From Hyphomicrobiales bacterium (GTDB lineage Bacteria > Pseudomonadota > Alphaproteobacteria > Rhizobiales > Rhizobiaceae), in contig UCKU01000011.1 of the NCBI GenBank assembly GCA_900473185.1, forward strand, positions 51,986 through 115,985: a stretch of 64,000 bases of DNA, written 5' to 3'. Numbering within the stretch: the first letter of the stretch is position 1; every line of letters starts with the position of its first letter. The position numbers and the translations under genes are program-made. Below are positions 34,459 to 43,093 of this stretch, in pieces. The notes beneath the pieces were generated by a model. It ran no database searches. It was given only the letters and a program-made list of their open reading frames with translations, and was not told the origin of the DNA.

Positions 34459-36795
34459 TTACACCCTCTTCATCCTCTCGACTGCCATCAGCACGCGTTC
34501 GGGCGTTGCAGGGGCGTCGAGATGGGGGCAGACGCGGTAGTTGGCGACGCTGGCGACGGCCATTGAGAGTGCTTCCAGCACCGAGATCGCCAGCATAAAG
34601 GGCGGTTCCCCGACGGCCTTGGAACGGCCGATCGTGGCTTCCGCATTCTCGGACCATTCGGCGAGCCGTACATTGAAGATCTTCGGCCGGTCGGAGGCGA
34701 GCGGGATCTTGTAGGTAGAGGGCGCATGCGTACGCAGGCGGCCCTTGTCATCCCACCAGAGCTCCTCGGTCGTCAGCCAGCCCATGCCCTGAACGAAGGC
34801 GCCTTCGATCTGGCCGATATCGATTGCCGGGTTCAGCGAGCGGCCGACATCGTGGAGAATGTCGGTGCGGTCGATGAGATATTCGCCGGTCAGTGTATCG
34901 ATCGTGACCTCGGTGCAGGCGGCGCCATAGGCGAAATAGTAGAAGGGCGTGCCGCGGCCGGCCTTGCGGTCCCAGTGGATCTTCGGCGTCTTGTAGAAGC
35001 CGGCGGCGGAAAGCTGCACACGGGCGAAATAGGCCTGCTTGATGAAATCGGGGAAGGGGATCTCGATCTCGCCGACCCGCACGCGGTTCGGCAGGAAGAT
35101 GACCTCCGAGACCGGCACTTCCCATTTCTCCGCTGCGAATGCGACCAGCCGTTCCTTGAGCTGGCGCGCCGCATCATAGGCGGCCATGCCGTTCAGGTCC
35201 GAGCCGGAGGAGGCGGCGGTCGCCGAGGTGTTCGGGACCTTGCCCGTCGTGGTCGCTGTTATCTTCACGCGGTCGATATCGACCTGGAAGCTGTCCGCCA
35301 GCACCTGCGCCACCTTGGTGTAGAGGCCCTGGCCCATTTCCGTCCCGCCATGGTTCAGGTGGATCGAGCCATCCTGATAGATATGGACGAGGGCGCCGGC
35401 CTGGTTGAAGGCGGTCATGGTGAAGGAGATGCCGAATTTCACCGGCGTGAGCGCAATGCCCTTGCGGATATAGCGGCTGTCGCGGTTGAAGGAGACGATG
35501 GCGTTGCGTCGGGCGCGGTAGTCGGCACTGTCCTCCAGCTCCTCGACCACCCGGGCGATGATATTGTCCTCGACCTCTTGATGATAGGGGGTGGTCGTGC
35601 GCCCCGAGCCTGGCTGGCCGTAGAAGTTCAGCTTGCGGATATCGAGCGGGTCTTTGCCGACGGCATAGGCGATCTCCTCGACGAAGCGCTCGGCGCCGAG
35701 CATGCCCTGCGGGCCGCCGAAACCGCGGAAGGCGGTGTTGGAGACGGTATGCGTCTTCAGCGGCTGCGAGGTCAGATGCACATGAGGATAGAAATAGCTG
35801 GAATCGGCATGGAAGAGCGCGCGGTCGGTCACCGGGCCTGACAGGTCCGACGAGAAGCCGCAGCGTGCCGAATAGGTGGCGTCGACGGCATGGATGCGAC
35901 CTTCGTCATCGAAGCCGAGTTCATAATCGACGCGGAAATCGTGGCGCTTGCCGGTGGCGCTCATGTCCTCGTCGCGATCGGGGCGGAACTTGATGGCGCG
36001 CTTCAGCTTCTTGGCCGCGACCGCGGCAAGGGCTGCGAACTGGTTGCCTTGCGTTTCCTTGCCGCCGAAGCCGCCGCCCATGCGGCGCACGTTCACGGTG
36101 ACGGCATTCGAGGGAATGTGCAGCACATGGCCGACGATATGCTGGATTTCGCTCGGATGCTGGGTCGAAGACCAGACGGTGACCTCTTCGTCCTCGCCTG
36201 GGATCGCCATGGCGATATGGCTTTCCAGGTAGAAATGCTCCTGGCCGCCGATGCGCATGCGGCCCGTCAGCCGGCGGGGGGCGTTTTCCATTTCGGTTTT
36301 CGCTTCGCCACGCTGCAGCGTCATCGGCGTGATGACGAGCGGGCTGCCGTTTGCAATCGCGCCGTCGATGTCGCTCCAGTGCGGCAGGTCGCGATATTCG
36401 ATCTTTGCCTTGCGCGCGGCGCGGCGGGCAATTTCGCGGGTCTCGGCGATGACGGCAAAGATCGGCTGGCCGTGGAATTGCACCAGGGTTTCGGCAAGCA
36501 GCGGTTCGTCATGGCTGCCATTCGAGCTGACGTCATTGACGCCGGGAATGTCCTTGCCGGTGAAGACCCAGACGACGCCGGGATAGGCCGCGACCCCCGA
36601 CAGGTCCATCGAGATGATCTCGGCATGGGCACGGTCGGACATGCCGAGAGCGCCGTGCAGGAGATCAGCGGGTTCTGGAATATCGTCGATATAATCGGCA
36701 CTTCCGGTGACATGCTTATGCGCTGAATCATGGCGCAGTGAGACATGCATCTGGCCGTTGATGAGCTTGCGGTCCTCGAAGGTGGACTTGTCCAT
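34459..36795 (-). CDS. xdhB: Xanthine dehydrogenase, molybdopterin subunit
   Basis: A 778-residue molybdenum subunit of xanthine dehydrogenase, converting hypoxanthine and xanthine to urate. Cofactor motifs GGGFGGKETQ, AFRGFGGPQ, GTEMGQGLYTK and the catalytic Glu in KAVGEPP are present. It lies 46 bases after xdhA and two bases before xdhC. Confidence 0.95.
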   Translation of the reverse strand: MDKSTFEDRKLINGQMHVSLRHDSAHKHVTGSADYIDDIPEPADLLHGALGMSDRAHAEIISMDLSGVAAYPGVVWVFTGKDIPGVNDVSSNGSHDEPLLAETLVQFHGQPIFAVIAETREIARRAARKAKIEYRDLPHWSDIDGAIANGSPLVITPMTLQRGEAKTEMENAPRRLTGRMRIGGQEHFYLESHIAMAIPGEDEEVTVWSSTQHPSEIQHIVGHVLHIPSNAVTVNVRRMGGGFGGKETQGNQFAALAAVAAKKLKRAIKFRPDRDEDMSATGKRHDFRVDYELGFDDEGRIHAVDATYSARCGFSSDLSGPVTDRALFHADSSYFYPHVHLTSQPLKTHTVSNTAFRGFGGPQGMLGAERFVEEIAYAVGKDPLDIRKLNFYGQPGSGRTTTPYHQEVEDNIIARVVEELEDSADYRARRNAIVSFNRDSRYIRKGIALTPVKFGISFTMTAFNQAGALVHIYQDGSIHLNHGGTEMGQGLYTKVAQVLADSFQVDIDRVKITATTTGKVPNTSATAASSGSDLNGMAAYDAARQLKERLVAFAAEKWEVPVSEVIFLPNRVRVGEIEIPFPDFIKQAYFARVQLSAAGFYKTPKIHWDRKAGRGTPFYYFAYGAACTEVTIDTLTGEYLIDRTDILHDVGRSLNPAIDIGQIEGAFVQGMGWLTTEELWWDDKGRLRTHAPSTYKIPLASDRPKIFNVRLAEWSENAEATIGRSKAVGEPPFMLAISVLEALSMAVASVANYRVCPHLDAPATPERVLMAVERMKRV

Positions 36796-36841
36796 CAGAT
36801 GGCTCCTTCAGGAGGAAATGTCGTGCCGCGTGGCCCCCTCA

Positions 36842-38308
36842 TCACGCCACCTCCTCGAACCGCTTCAGTTCGGCGGGCGCACCGACTGTTTCGAGATAGA
36901 AGCGCGTCAGCAGGTTCTTCGCCGTCAGCTGGCGATATTCTGCCGTGGCGCGCCAGTCCGTCAGCGGCTGGAAATCGGCGTCGAAGGCGGGGCGTGCGGC
37001 CTCTATGGTGGCCTCGCTCCAGACCTTGCCGATCAGTTCAGCCTCGACGCTGCGGGCGCGCTTTGGCGTTGCCGCCATGCCGCCCAGCGCAATGCGGATA
37101 TCGCTGACATGCTCGTTCTCGTCCAGCACCAGATAAAAGGCGGCAAGCACGGCGGTGATATCCTCGTCTCGGCGCTTGCTGATCTTGTAGACGGCGAATT
37201 TGGCGTCTGCGACGGGATAGGGCACGAAGACGCTTTCGACGAATTCGCCGGGTTTCCGATCCTGCTTGCCATAGGCAATGAAATAATCCTCAAGCGGGAT
37301 CCTACGCGCGCCTGCGGCCGAGCGCAGCGTCAGTTGTGCGCCGAGCGCAATCAGCGGCGGCGGGCTGTCGCCGATCGGCGAGCCATTGGCGATATTGCCG
37401 CCGATCGTGCCCATGTTGCGCACCTGATCGCCGCCGATGCGGGTGATGAGGCGGGCAAAGGCGGGGATCTTCCGGGCGATGGTGTCAAGCGCGCGGCTGT
37501 AAGTGACGCCGGCGCCGATGGTGATGCCGTATTCGCCCGCAATGATCGACTGAAGCTCCGTCAGATGATTGATGAAGATGACGGGATCTAGCTGACGCAT
37601 CTGCTTTGTCACCCAGAGGCCGACATCGGTGGAGCCGGCAACGATGGTCGCCGTCGGCTCGGCCGCCAGCACCTGCGCAAGCGCGTCAACAGAGCGGGGC
37701 ACGATGAGACGGCCTTCTTCCGACACAATCGAGATCGTATCGGATGCCTGCATGGCCCAGAGGCGAGAGATGATTTCGGCACGGGTCTTTTCGAGCGGAT
37801 CGAAAAGGGTGCTCGGCCGCTGCAGGCTGACCTGCTCGGCAGCCTTGACGATCGGCTCATAGCCTGTGCAGCGACAGAGATTGCCCTGCAGCGCCTTTTC
37901 GATCTCGGCACGGTCCGGCTTTTCGTTGGAGAGCCAGAGGCCGTAAAGGGACATGATGAAACCGGGCGTGCAGAAGCCGCATTGCGAACCGTGGAAATCG
38001 ACCATGGCCTGCTGCACCGGATGCAGAGTGCCGTCCCTTGCAGCCAGGTGCTCGATCGTCACCACATGGGTCGCGTGCAGCGAGCCGATGAAGCGGATGC
38101 AGGCATTGACGGATTCGTAGAAAAGCTTGCCGTCGATGAGCCGGCCGACCAGCACGGTGCAGGCGCCACAGTCACCCTCGGCGCAGCCTTCCTTGGTGCC
38201 CGTCAGCCGCCGCTTCAGCCGGAGAAAATCGAGAAGAGTCTCCGTCGGCCGGACGTTGCTCAAGGAAACGTCCTCGCCATTGAGGATGAAGCGGATGCTG
38301 TCGTTCAT
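36842..38308 (-). CDS. xdhA: Xanthine dehydrogenase, iron-sulphur/FAD subunit
   Basis: A 488-residue small subunit with two [2Fe-2S] clusters and FAD. The plant-type cluster cysteines are C42, C47 and C50 (GCAEGDCGACTV) plus C72; the second cluster uses SQCGFCTPG and LCRCTGY. The FAD domain begins near residue 185 with TIVAGSTDVGLW and GGNIANGSPIGD. Start 29 bases after the bdhA stop. Confidence 0.95.
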   Translation of the reverse strand: MNDSIRFILNGEDVSLSNVRPTETLLDFLRLKRRLTGTKEGCAEGDCGACTVLVGRLIDGKLFYESVNACIRFIGSLHATHVVTIEHLAARDGTLHPVQQAMVDFHGSQCGFCTPGFIMSLYGLWLSNEKPDRAEIEKALQGNLCRCTGYEPIVKAAEQVSLQRPSTLFDPLEKTRAEIISRLWAMQASDTISIVSEEGRLIVPRSVDALAQVLAAEPTATIVAGSTDVGLWVTKQMRQLDPVIFINHLTELQSIIAGEYGITIGAGVTYSRALDTIARKIPAFARLITRIGGDQVRNMGTIGGNIANGSPIGDSPPPLIALGAQLTLRSAAGARRIPLEDYFIAYGKQDRKPGEFVESVFVPYPVADAKFAVYKISKRRDEDITAVLAAFYLVLDENEHVSDIRIALGGMAATPKRARSVEAELIGKVWSEATIEAARPAFDADFQPLTDWRATAEYRQLTAKNLLTRFYLETVGAPAELKRFEEVA

Positions 38309-38337
38309 GATATTCCCGGTTGTTTTTCTTAAAATGG

Positions 38338-39114
38338 TTATGCCGCCGTCCAGCCCCCGTCAATCGAGATATGCGTCCCGGTCACCTGCCGGGCTTCCTC
38401 GCTTGCGAGGTAAAGCGCCAGCGCGCCGATCTCCTCGGCCTTGACGAATTCGTGCGTCGGCTGCGCCTTGAGAATGACTTCGGTCTTGACCTGCTCCTCG
38501 GTCATGCCGCGTGCCTTGGCGGTATCGGGGATCTGCTTTTCGACCAGCGGGGTTAATACATAGCCGGGGCAGATGGCGTTTACCGTGACGCCGAATTCGG
38601 CAAGCTCGAGGGCAGCCGTCTTCGTCAAGCCTAATATACCATGCTTTGCCGCTACATAGGCAGATTTGAAGGGCGAGGCGACCAGGCCATGCGCCGAGGC
38701 GATATTGACGATGCGGCCGTATTTCTTCGCCTTCATCAGCGGGATCGCAGCCCGCATCGTATGGAAAGAGCTGGAAAGATTGATGGCGATGATCTGGTCC
38801 CACTTCTCGATCGGGAAATCCTCGATCTTTTCGACATGCTGGATGCCGGCATTGTTGACGAGCACATCGACCGTTCCGAAGGTCTTGCCGGCAGTCTCGA
38901 TCAGATCGGCAATCTCTGATGGCTTCGTCATGTCGGCCGGATGATAGAGTGCCTTCGCTTTCGACGATGATTCAAGTCGTTCGATTATCGCCTTGATTTC
39001 GTCGTCCTTTCCGAAGCCGTTGATGACGACGTTGTCGCCCTTGGCAGCAAAGGCAGTGGCGATCGCAAGCCCGATGCCGCTGGTGGAGCCGGTGACGACG
39101 ACTGATCTGCTCAT
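38338..39114 (-). CDS. bdhA: 3-hydroxybutyrate dehydrogenase
   Basis: A 258-residue short-chain dehydrogenase oxidising D-3-hydroxybutyrate to acetoacetate with NAD. The cofactor motif TGSTSGIGLAIA, NNAGIQHV, and catalytic S-Y-K (ASAHGLVASPFKSAYVAAKHG) are intact; IQHVEKIEDFP and the C terminus THISIDGGWTAA are specific to this enzyme. It is the first gene of bdhA-xdhA-xdhB-xdhC, the same mixed arrangement reported for S. meliloti bdhA-xdhA2-xdhB2. Confidence 0.94.
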   Translation of the reverse strand: MSRSVVVTGSTSGIGLAIATAFAAKGDNVVINGFGKDDEIKAIIERLESSSKAKALYHPADMTKPSEIADLIETAGKTFGTVDVLVNNAGIQHVEKIEDFPIEKWDQIIAINLSSSFHTMRAAIPLMKAKKYGRIVNIASAHGLVASPFKSAYVAAKHGILGLTKTAALELAEFGVTVNAICPGYVLTPLVEKQIPDTAKARGMTEEQVKTEVILKAQPTHEFVKAEEIGALALYLASEEARQVTGTHISIDGGWTAA

Positions 39115-39295
39115 GCTTCTTCCTCCCTGACTACGAGATGCTGCATTGCAGCGTCATGGCGAGGTTATGCCCAAAGGCGGCGGGCTGGCAATCGGGAAGT
39201 GACTGAGGGGCCTGGCTGCCACTTACGCCCTTCCAAGCCAGGCGGACCTGCCCTATTGATTTGCCACGACAACAGGATAGCGCGGGAGGAATCGC

Positions 39296-40789
39296 ATGGG
39301 TGGATATGTTCTGGCGGTCGATCAGGGAACGACCTCGACACGGGCGATCGTCTTTGACGGCGACATGAAGATCGCCGGGATGGGCCAGAAGGAATTCACG
39401 CAGATCTATCCGCGCTCCGGCTGGGTGGAGCACGATCCCGAGGAAATCTGGGATTCGGTTATTTCCACCGTCCACATGGCGCTGCGCGAAGCCAAGGTGA
39501 CGGCAAAGGATATCGCTGCATTCGGCATCACCAATCAGCGTGAGACCGTCGTCGTCTGGGAGCGCGAGACCGGCAAGCCGATTCAGAATGCCATCGTCTG
39601 GCAGGACCGGCGCACGGCAAGCTATTGCGACAATCTCAAGCGGCAGGATCTCGAGCGCACCTTCACGAAAAAGACCGGCCTTATCCTCGATCCCTATTTC
39701 TCGGGAACGAAGCTCTCCTGGATGCTCGCCAATGTGAAGGGCGCGCGGGCGAGGGCAGCGCGCGGTGACCTCTGCTTCGGCACGATCGATACTTTCCTCA
39801 TCTGGCGGCTGACGGGCGGCAAGAGTTTCATGACCGACGCGACCAATGCGTCGCGCACACTAATGTTCAATATAGCGACCAATGAATGGGATGAGGATCT
39901 GCTCGACATCCTGCGCGTGCCGGCTGCCATGCTGCCGGAGGTCAAGAATTGCGCCGATGATTTCGGCACCGTTGATCCGGAGCTGTTTGGTGCAGCCATC
40001 CCGATCCTCGGCGTTGCCGGCGACCAGCAGGCGGCGACGATCGGCCAGGCCTGCTTCGAGCCGGGCATGCTGAAATCGACCTATGGCACCGGCTGCTTCG
40101 CGCTGCTCAATACTGGCCGCGACATGGTGCGATCGAAGAACCGGCTGCTGACGACGATTGCCTATCGCCTTGATGGTGAGACGACCTATGCGCTGGAGGG
40201 CTCGATCTTCATTGCCGGGGCGGCGGTTCAGTGGTTGCGCGATGGCCTTGGCATCATCGACAGGGCATCGGATACCAACGACTTGGCAGAGAAGGCCGAT
40301 CCGACACAGGAGGTCTATCTCGTGCCGGCCTTTACCGGCCTCGGCGCCCCGCATTGGGATGCCAAGGCACGTGGTGCGATCTATGGCCTGACCCGTAACA
40401 GCGGCCCGGCGGAGCTTTCCCGCGCGGCGCTGGAGGCTGTCTGTTACCAGACGCGCGACCTGCTGGAGGCCATGCAGAAGGACTGGAAGAACGGTGCCGA
40501 CGATACTGTGCTGCGTGTCGATGGCGGCATGGTCGCATCCGACTGGACGATGCAGCGGCTTGCCGATCTGCTGGAAGCACCCGTTGATCGCCCTGTCATC
40601 CTGGAGACGACGGCGCTCGGTGCTGCCTGGCTTGCCGGCAGCAGGGCTGGTGTATGGCCGGACAGGGAGAAGTTTTCGGCGACCTGGAAGCGTGACCGGC
40701 GCTTCGAGCCCTCTATGGACGAGAAGACCCGTGCCGCCAAGCTTCGTGGATGGAGGAATGCGGTGAAGCGGACGCTGAGCGAACTTTGA
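39296..40789 (+). CDS. glpK: Glycerol kinase
   Basis: A 497-residue FGGY-family kinase phosphorylating glycerol to glycerol-3-phosphate. Motifs: [15 protein letters not shown] (ATP loop), [44 protein letters not shown] and [19 protein letters not shown] eight bases before ATG 39296. The gene is divergent from bdhA, with 181 bases between, and stops four bases from the convergent glxA-type gene. No glpF or glpD is adjacent. Confidence 0.95.
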   Translation: MGGYVLAVDQGTTSTRAIVFDGDMKIAGMGQKEFTQIYPRSGWVEHDPEEIWDSVISTVHMALREAKVTAKDIAAFGITNQRETVVVWERETGKPIQNAIVWQDRRTASYCDNLKRQDLERTFTKKTGLILDPYFSGTKLSWMLANVKGARARAARGDLCFGTIDTFLIWRLTGGKSFMTDATNASRTLMFNIATNEWDEDLLDILRVPAAMLPEVKNCADDFGTVDPELFGAAIPILGVAGDQQAATIGQACFEPGMLKSTYGTGCFALLNTGRDMVRSKNRLLTTIAYRLDGETTYALEGSIFIAGAAVQWLRDGLGIIDRASDTNDLAEKADPTQEVYLVPAFTGLGAPHWDAKARGAIYGLTRNSGPAELSRAALEAVCYQTRDLLEAMQKDWKNGADDTVLRVDGGMVASDWTMQRLADLLEAPVDRPVILETTALGAAWLAGSRAGVWPDREKFSATWKRDRRFEPSMDEKTRAAKLRGWRNAVKRTLSEL

Positions 40790-40793
40790 TTGC

Positions 40794-41765
40794 TCAGGTT
40801 GCCGGGCTCATGTGCGCATACTGCTTACGGTATTCCGCAGGCGTCACACCGAGATGGCGCGTGAAGGCGCGGCGCAAGGTGTCGTCATCGGCAAAACCGC
40901 ATTCGCCGGCTACCTGCTTCGGCGCATGACCGCTTTCGAGCAGCCGGCGGGCGGCGGCGATGCGGGTGGATTCGACCCAGGCTGCCGGAGTCATGCCAAC
41001 TTCGTCGCGAAAGAGGCGGGCGAAATGGCGGGGGCTGAGTTCCATCCGGCGGGCGAGTTCCGCGACGCTATGGTCGGCGGCGGGGTTGGTGGCGATCCAG
41101 CGCTGTACTTCCTGCAGGGCTGAGCGTCCGGCGGGGGCGGCTTCGCCCTTGCGGCTGAACTGCATCTGGCCGCCTGGGCGCTTGAAGAACATGACGAGCT
41201 GGGCGGCGGTCCGCATCGCTACGTCACGGCCGAGGTCTTCTTCGACAAGGCTGAGGGCGAGGTCCAGTCCTGCGGTGACACCGGCGGCGGTTCTCAGTTC
41301 TCCATCCGCCACATGGATCGCATCTTCCTCCACCGTCACGGCGGGATAGGACTGTCTTAGCCTTTCAGCGACCGCCCAATGAGTGGTTACCCGCCGGCCA
41401 TCGAGCAAGCCGGCGGCGGCGAGAAAAAATGCGCCGCTACAGACCGAGCCGTAACGGCGGGCGCTCGGCGCGACCTCGCGGAGCCATGAAAGCAGCTTTG
41501 CGTCGTGTTCGGTCTCAGCCGCATTGGGGCAGCCGGCAACGAGTAGCGTGTCCAGCGGACCGATCTCATCCTCGATCGTATGATCGGCGACCAATCGCAC
41601 ACCGGAAGAACTGCGGATATGGCCGTGCGCAGTGGCGATGACGACAGGGCGATAGGCTTCCGTGCCGCTCTGCAGGTTGGCCTCGGCAAAAACGTCGAGC
41701 GGGCCGGAGACATCCAGAAGCTGGACGCCCGATACTGCAAGGATGGCGATGGTTCTAGGTTTCAT
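40794..41765 (-). CDS. GlxA-family AraC-type transcriptional regulator
   Basis: A 323-residue regulator with an N-terminal DJ-1/PfpI-like domain (IAILAVSGVQLLDVSGPLDVFAEAN; nucleophile-like Cys in YGSVCSGAFFLAAAGLL) and a C-terminal AraC double helix-turn-helix (SVAELARRMELSPRHFARLFRDEVG and ADDDTLRRAFTRHLGVTPAEYRKQY). Start at ATG 41765 (MKPRTIAIL). Divergent from the HD-domain gene, which is its probable target. Confidence 0.9.
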   Translation of the reverse strand: MKPRTIAILAVSGVQLLDVSGPLDVFAEANLQSGTEAYRPVVIATAHGHIRSSSGVRLVADHTIEDEIGPLDTLLVAGCPNAAETEHDAKLLSWLREVAPSARRYGSVCSGAFFLAAAGLLDGRRVTTHWAVAERLRQSYPAVTVEEDAIHVADGELRTAAGVTAGLDLALSLVEEDLGRDVAMRTAAQLVMFFKRPGGQMQFSRKGEAAPAGRSALQEVQRWIATNPAADHSVAELARRMELSPRHFARLFRDEVGMTPAAWVESTRIAAARRLLESGHAPKQVAGECGFADDDTLRRAFTRHLGVTPAEYRKQYAHMSPAT

Positions 41766-41882
41766 CTGACGGTCTCGCGTCTGTGATGGAATGGTTTTGG
41801 CAGAAAATGACGGATAGCGTCGATTGCTGACATGCTTGGACGCTTCTACTCTCCCCGACATCCACCATCAAGGAGAAAGACG

Positions 41883-42524
41883 ATGACATTGACGATCGGC
41901 GGGATCAGCATTCCCGATAGCAAGCTGGCACGCGACATTACCGAGCTTGTCAGGGACACGGAGTCTTCGCTGCTCTATCATCATTCCAGCCGGGTCTATT
42001 ATTTCGGTGCTCTCTCGGGCAAACGCCGCGGGCTGAATTTCGACCCGGAACTGCTTTATGCCGGCGCCATGTTCCATGACATGGGGCTGACGCATCAGCA
42101 TAGTTCGGAGCATGAACGTTTCGAGGTCGACGGCGCCAATGCCGCCAGCAGCTTCCTGAAAAGCTATGGTATCTCGCAGGCCGATATCGATACGGTCTGG
42201 ACAGCGATTGCGCTGCATACGACGCCCGGCATTCCGCAGCACATGCATCCGGTCGTAGCACTCGTGACGGCGGGTGTGGAGATGGACGTGCTCGGCATCG
42301 ATTATCATGGGTTCGGTGATGCCGACCGTGACTCAGTCGTCCATGCCCATCCGCGCACGCCGCATTTCAAGGAGGATATCCTCCAGACTTTCTATGACGG
42401 CATCAAGCACAAGCCGGAAACGACCTTCGGCAATGTGAAGGCGGATGTACTGGCTGATAAGGATCCGAATTTCCACAGAGGCAATTTCTGCAGCGTGATC
42501 CGCAATTCAGCTTGGATCGGCTAA
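41883..42524 (+). CDS. HD-domain phosphohydrolase, cyanamide-hydratase-like
   Basis: A 213-residue HD-domain protein. The metal motif is MFHDMGLT near residue 61, preceded by a His in SLLYHHSSRVYYFG. The overall pattern (SSEHERFEVDGANAASSFL, IALHTTPGIPQHMHP) resembles the cyanamide hydratase/HD group of fungi and bacteria. AAGGAG precedes ATG 41883. The GlxA-type regulator is divergent, 117 bases away. Substrate unknown. Confidence 0.82.
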   Translation: MTLTIGGISIPDSKLARDITELVRDTESSLLYHHSSRVYYFGALSGKRRGLNFDPELLYAGAMFHDMGLTHQHSSEHERFEVDGANAASSFLKSYGISQADIDTVWTAIALHTTPGIPQHMHPVVALVTAGVEMDVLGIDYHGFGDADRDSVVHAHPRTPHFKEDILQTFYDGIKHKPETTFGNVKADVLADKDPNFHRGNFCSVIRNSAWIG

Positions 42525-42529
42525 GTCTC

Positions 42530-42570
42530 AGGCAGGCGGCGTCGATGCCGTTTGCCTCTTTCGTCTTTCA
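42530..42570 (+). terminator. Probable terminator after HD-domain gene
   Basis: Eleven-pair stem AGGCAGGCGGC / GCCGTTTGCCT with two G-T pairs, loop GTCGAT, followed by the T-rich CTTTCGTCTTTC. Confidence 0.65.
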
Positions 42571-42676
42571 AATTAAAACAACTCTACTTTGCGGTGTAGA
42601 AAAATATACGCTTTAATGTAGAATTTCCTAAGGTATTGGCTTATACTCTTACTCTGCATCTCTGGGGGATAATGCC

Positions 42677-43042
42677 ATGAACAGCATACACCCAATAGCG
42701 ACTGCACTTGTACTTTTTCTGCTGTCAGACATTGCTGCGCCGACTTTGCTCTATGCGCAGACGCGCGCGCAGGTGAAGTATTTCGCAGCCTTCACGATGG
42801 ATGGGCGGCCTACGTCGCGGCCATATGCAAGTTGTCAGCGGGTTCAGATCCGCAGCAGGACATTATGGGCATGCCCGTTGTCCGCACTTCGTTCCGACAC
42901 GGCCGAGCGCAACCGCAGTGGATCGGATATGGGCAGCATGGGCAATTCGAGTTCCTCTTCCGGCTCGAGCGGCAATGGCGGTATGGGTGGATCGAACGAT
43001 AATGGCAGCATGGGCGGACCGGGCGGCTCTATGGGCAACTGA
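42677..43042 (+). CDS. Exported protein with Gly/Ser/Met/Asn-rich tail
   Basis: A 121-residue protein. Residues 1-27 are a signal peptide (ending LLYA-QT). The mature part has a folded-looking core with two Cys (SCQRVQIRSRTLWACPL) and a 38-residue low-complexity tail made of Gly, Ser, Asn and Met with MGS/MGG units, probably disordered. It lies 51 bases before the caspase-SUMF1 gene, after an AT-rich stretch that could hold the promoter. A joint operon is plausible; function unknown. Confidence 0.65.
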   Translation: MNSIHPIATALVLFLLSDIAAPTLLYAQTRAQVKYFAAFTMDGRPTSRPYASCQRVQIRSRTLWACPLSALRSDTAERNRSGSDMGSMGNSSSSSGSSGNGGMGGSNDNGSMGGPGGSMGN

Positions 43043-43093
43043 AGAATGATGCGCGATGTTGGCCAATTTTGCTTATGGGGGTGAGCCGTCGGA

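Noticed and set aside
42541..42676. AT-rich gap upstream of the exported Gly-rich protein as a mobile-element scar
   Set aside because: No inverted repeats, target duplications or transposase remnants are seen; a promoter region explains it equally well.
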